Shown piece by piece: positions 62,078 through 64,000 of a stretch of 64,000 bases of DNA (position 1 is its first letter; each line of letters starts with the position of its first letter). The position numbers and the translations under genes are program-made. This DNA is from G963556115 sp963678205 (GTDB lineage: Bacteria; Planctomycetota; SZUA-567). The DNA lies in assembly GCA_963678205.1 (NCBI GenBank), contig OY782760.1, positions 1,798,001-1,862,000 on the forward strand, in the 5' to 3' direction. The notes under the pieces are model-generated. The model made no database searches, had not been told where the DNA came from, and saw only the letters and a program-made list of their open reading frames with translations.

Positions 62078-62548
62078 TTGAAGAATAAGAATAGAATATT
62101 TTTTTCTCAAGTTTCGAAAATAGTATGGATTATTCCATTACTTGTCGTATTGTTATTCCAGTCTCTTAGTTCTGAGAGATTGGTTTTACGGTATTCTCAA
62201 GAAGGGGTTTTTAAATTACTCCTTGAGAAGGATGTTCACACTACTCCATTTAACTGCCTAGAGGATAGCTGTTGCTCCATGAGCAGTCAAATATTTATGG
62301 ACAGTTGTCATCAAGATACAGTAAGTAAAACAGCAGAACCAATGTTGTGCTGCTCTGAACTCCCATTTGGTGGAGGCGCTACACCAGCAAGTAAAATTGC
62401 TCTTAATCAAATTGCTTTTATTAACCTGAGTATTTACAATGATAAAATTGAATATAATTCAAATCCAAATAATCTAATATCTACAGCTTCTCTTGTATTT
62501 AAGCATGGCCCTCCTGGCTATGTAAAAACGACAGTTCTGCGTTTATGA
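62078..62548 (+). CDS. Cys-rich membrane-anchored protein of unknown function
   Basis: 156 residues from the TTG at 62078, six bases after TATGGAG; an ATG at 62066 overlaps that site. One hydrophobic helix (IVWIIPLLVVLLFQSL) precedes an extracytoplasmic part with Cys in NCLEDSCCSMSS, DSCHQD and MLCCSELPF. The C-terminus HGPPGYVKTTVLRL resembles small proteins of metal-transport loci. It precedes a thioredoxin-like protein and an ABC permease, so a redox or metal role is plausible but unproven. Confidence 0.55.
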   Translation: MKNKNRIFFSQVSKIVWIIPLLVVLLFQSLSSERLVLRYSQEGVFKLLLEKDVHTTPFNCLEDSCCSMSSQIFMDSCHQDTVSKTAEPMLCCSELPFGGGATPASKIALNQIAFINLSIYNDKIEYNSNPNNLISTASLVFKHGPPGYVKTTVLRL

Positions 62549-62666
62549 TTTTTCACTATATAATAGTTTGATTCTTATGTGACTTTATGTTTGTAAAGAT
62601 CGCATGGTAGTATTTTGAATTTGATTAGACCCAAATTTAATGGGTTTATTATAAAGTGGAGAAAAT

Positions 62667-63392
62667 ATGTTTAATAAAAGTTTTTATATTTTAATGTTTT
62701 TGTTTTGTCTTGTATCTACTAGTGTTTATGCTGCTAGCAATGATTTAGAAAAGAAAATAGAAGGTGTTGGCGCTGAAGGGCGCTTTGCCGTAATTCTATT
62801 TTATGATAATGAAGATACTAAAGAGTATAAAGATATGCTGAAGACAGTTCAAAAATTTGTGGATAAAACTTCTGATAAAATTGATTTTATCAAGCTTGAT
62901 GCTGGGGATGAGTCAGCGCAATCAATTGTACAGAAATACCGTCTGTCAAGAGCTCCCAAACCTTTAACTCTGGTCTTTGCCCCAAATGGTGCTATAACTG
63001 GCGGCTATGCTCAGAAAATAAATACTAAAAAACTTGAAAAATCTTTGGTTGGTCCTGTTCAGCAGGAAATAGTAAGGGCAACTCAGGCAAGAAAGCCTGT
63101 TATTCTAAAGATTCCTGGAGGCTCTAGCCAAGCTAATGAAGTGGTTGATAAGGCTATAAAAGAGTTTGAGCATTTACGTAAAATTACTCCTGAAGTAATA
63201 ACAATAACAAGTCTTACTAAAGATGATAAGGAGCTTAAAAAGAAATTTAATATTGACTTTAAACAGAAGACGGTACAGACAATTGTGCTTACTACAGCAG
63301 GTACTATGGCAGGCAGGTTTGTTGGAACGGTAAGCGCAGAAGAAATTTATGAAGCGTTGAAAAATTCTGGCAGCAGCTGTTGTTCTAAATAG
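62667..63392 (+). CDS. Exported thioredoxin-fold protein
   Basis: 241 residues with signal peptide MFNKSFYILMFLFCLVSTSV, cleaved after YA. The mature part has two thioredoxin-like units: FAVILFYDNEDTKEYKDML ... YRLSRAPKPLTLVF, and PVILKIPGGSSQ ... TIVLTTAGTMAGRFVG. Neither has a CxxC active site; Cys occur only near the C-terminus (SSCCSK). So it is probably a structural or binding domain, not an oxidoreductase. It is followed 23 bases later by an ABC permease gene. Confidence 0.7.
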   Translation: MFNKSFYILMFLFCLVSTSVYAASNDLEKKIEGVGAEGRFAVILFYDNEDTKEYKDMLKTVQKFVDKTSDKIDFIKLDAGDESAQSIVQKYRLSRAPKPLTLVFAPNGAITGGYAQKINTKKLEKSLVGPVQQEIVRATQARKPVILKIPGGSSQANEVVDKAIKEFEHLRKITPEVITITSLTKDDKELKKKFNIDFKQKTVQTIVLTTAGTMAGRFVGTVSAEEIYEALKNSGSSCCSK

Positions 63393-63415
63393 TTCTTTTA
63401 ATATGGAGTGAATAT

Positions 63416-64000
63416 ATGAATTTAATTACTATAGTATGGCGAGAACTGTGGGAAAGAAAAAATCAGCTTGCTACAAGCTTTTTGGCTGTCACTTTGGGCG
63501 CAGCTGCTATTGTTGCTGTTTATAATATTTCATATTATACTGAAGAAAAAGTCAATAAGGATATGAAGGCACTTGGAGCTAATGTGCTTGTATTGCCAAA
63601 AGATTCGTCTGTATCTGACTACTATAATGTAGACATGAATGGGAAGGTTATGAATGATGAAGTTATTCAGACGCTGTCAGTGGCAGGACTGGAGGGACTC
63701 GATAATATGTCTCCAAAGTTGACTTGGTTGACCTCAATTAAAGGTTTTGATATACCAGTAACTGGCATCCTGCCAAAAAATGAGATACTTGCAAAAGAGG
63801 TATGGACTGGTGTGAGAACTTTTAACCCTAAGTTTGATACTGGAACTGAAAAATTGAGTGAGGGAGAGGTACTTGCAAAAAAAAGATTTGTGCAGGATCT
63901 TTCTCTTGATCAGGTATTTTTAGGGGCTGATGTAGCAAATAAACTTTCATTGACAAAAGGTGATACACTTAAGATTGGAAAAAATTCTTTTGAAGTAAGA
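63416..64000 (+). CDS. ABC transporter permease (MacB/FtsX type), cut by the window edge
   Basis: 195 residues seen. The N-terminal membrane helix QLATSFLAVTLGAAAIVAVYN is followed by a large extracytoplasmic MacB-like part (ALGANVLVLPKDSSV, FLGADVANKLSLTKGDTL). The FtsX-type helices lie beyond the window. The ATG at 63416 follows TATGGAGTGAATAT. Substrate unknown; the two exported proteins upstream are probable partners. Confidence 0.8.
   Translation, partial: MNLITIVWRELWERKNQLATSFLAVTLGAAAIVAVYNISYYTEEKVNKDMKALGANVLVLPKDSSVSDYYNVDMNGKVMNDEVIQTLSVAGLEGLDNMSPKLTWLTSIKGFDIPVTGILPKNEILAKEVWTGVRTFNPKFDTGTEKLSEGEVLAKKRFVQDLSLDQVFLGADVANKLSLTKGDTLKIGKNSFEVR

Noticed and set aside
1..64000. CRISPR arrays or other regularly spaced repeats
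   Set aside because: None seen: no recurring 20-40-base repeat with constant spacing was noticed anywhere.

Overview
The window is AT-rich bacterial chromosome with short intergenic gaps, many rho-independent hairpins and ordinary Shine-Dalgarno sites. The organism looks anaerobic: it has a rubredoxin-first rubrerythrin beside a Fur/PerR repressor, PPi-type phosphofructokinase, oxygen-sensitive radical SAM enzymes and two MinD-type ATPases with inserted ferredoxin domains. A Pkn-type kinase with a DWGLAK motif, an ECF sigma/anti-sigma pair and FHA proteins suggest a PVC-type bacterium, perhaps Lentisphaerota-like. That placement is inference only; no rRNA gene is present.

Layout. 1-6.5 kb: PTS EIIA-like protein (cut by the edge), bifunctional-nuclease-family protein, FHA-GAF protein with a degenerate HD-GYP domain, ilvE, a REC-HD-GYP regulator and murD. 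6.5-14.6 kb: CPBP protease, tRNA-Leu(TAG), Fur/PerR plus rubrerythrin, uraA-upp, apgM, a B12-binding radical SAM enzyme and a lone flagellar-rod-like small protein. 14.8-17.9 kb: an accessory patch with tRNA-Thr(TGT), an orphan sigma54-like promoter, a decayed IS3-family element with well-preserved ends, a YqaJ-like protein lacking catalytic residues and two tiny lipoproteins. 18.3-21.5 kb: a CheA-like kinase in an operon with a siroheme/[4Fe-4S] protein. 22.1-27.8 kb: an IclR-controlled operon for a tripartite tricarboxylate-type transporter, KDPG aldolase and KDG kinase, probably for sugar-acid or 2-keto-3-deoxygluconate use.

28.0-32.8 kb: a sigma54-dependent activator followed by a sigma54 promoter and a set of NifX-fold proteins and MinD/ferredoxin ATPases. 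This resembles the orange-protein (ORP) locus of Desulfovibrio. 32.9-39.4 kb: glycerate kinase, a decayed serine-permease/L-serine-dehydratase locus, a YhcC-type radical SAM protein, an aspartase-like lyase and an ECF sigma factor with its zinc-type anti-sigma partner. 39.5-49.5 kb: CAP-domain and Cache-like lipoproteins, rsmA, a SHOCT protein, a GT2-GtrA protein, PPi-PFK, a DUF4865 protein, bioA-bioD, xthA and a Ser/Thr kinase. 50-64 kb: a radical SAM/SPASM-like protein, gnd-rsmJ, parA with a possible slippage extension, fxsA, pgsA, a DUF362-ferredoxin, a DUF3467 protein, a GT4, a truncated RACE-like pseudogene, an APC permease fused to an EIIA-like domain, and the start of a thioredoxin-like/ABC-permease locus that runs off the right edge.

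Several decayed genes (IS3 transposase, serine catabolism, corrinoid activator) lie among intact housekeeping genes, suggesting ongoing gene loss. The most interesting signals are the ORP-like cluster with its sigma54 promoter and internal start, the siroheme-protein/CheA-like operon, and the ParA gene ending at an A10 tract beyond which a 100-codon frame stays open.
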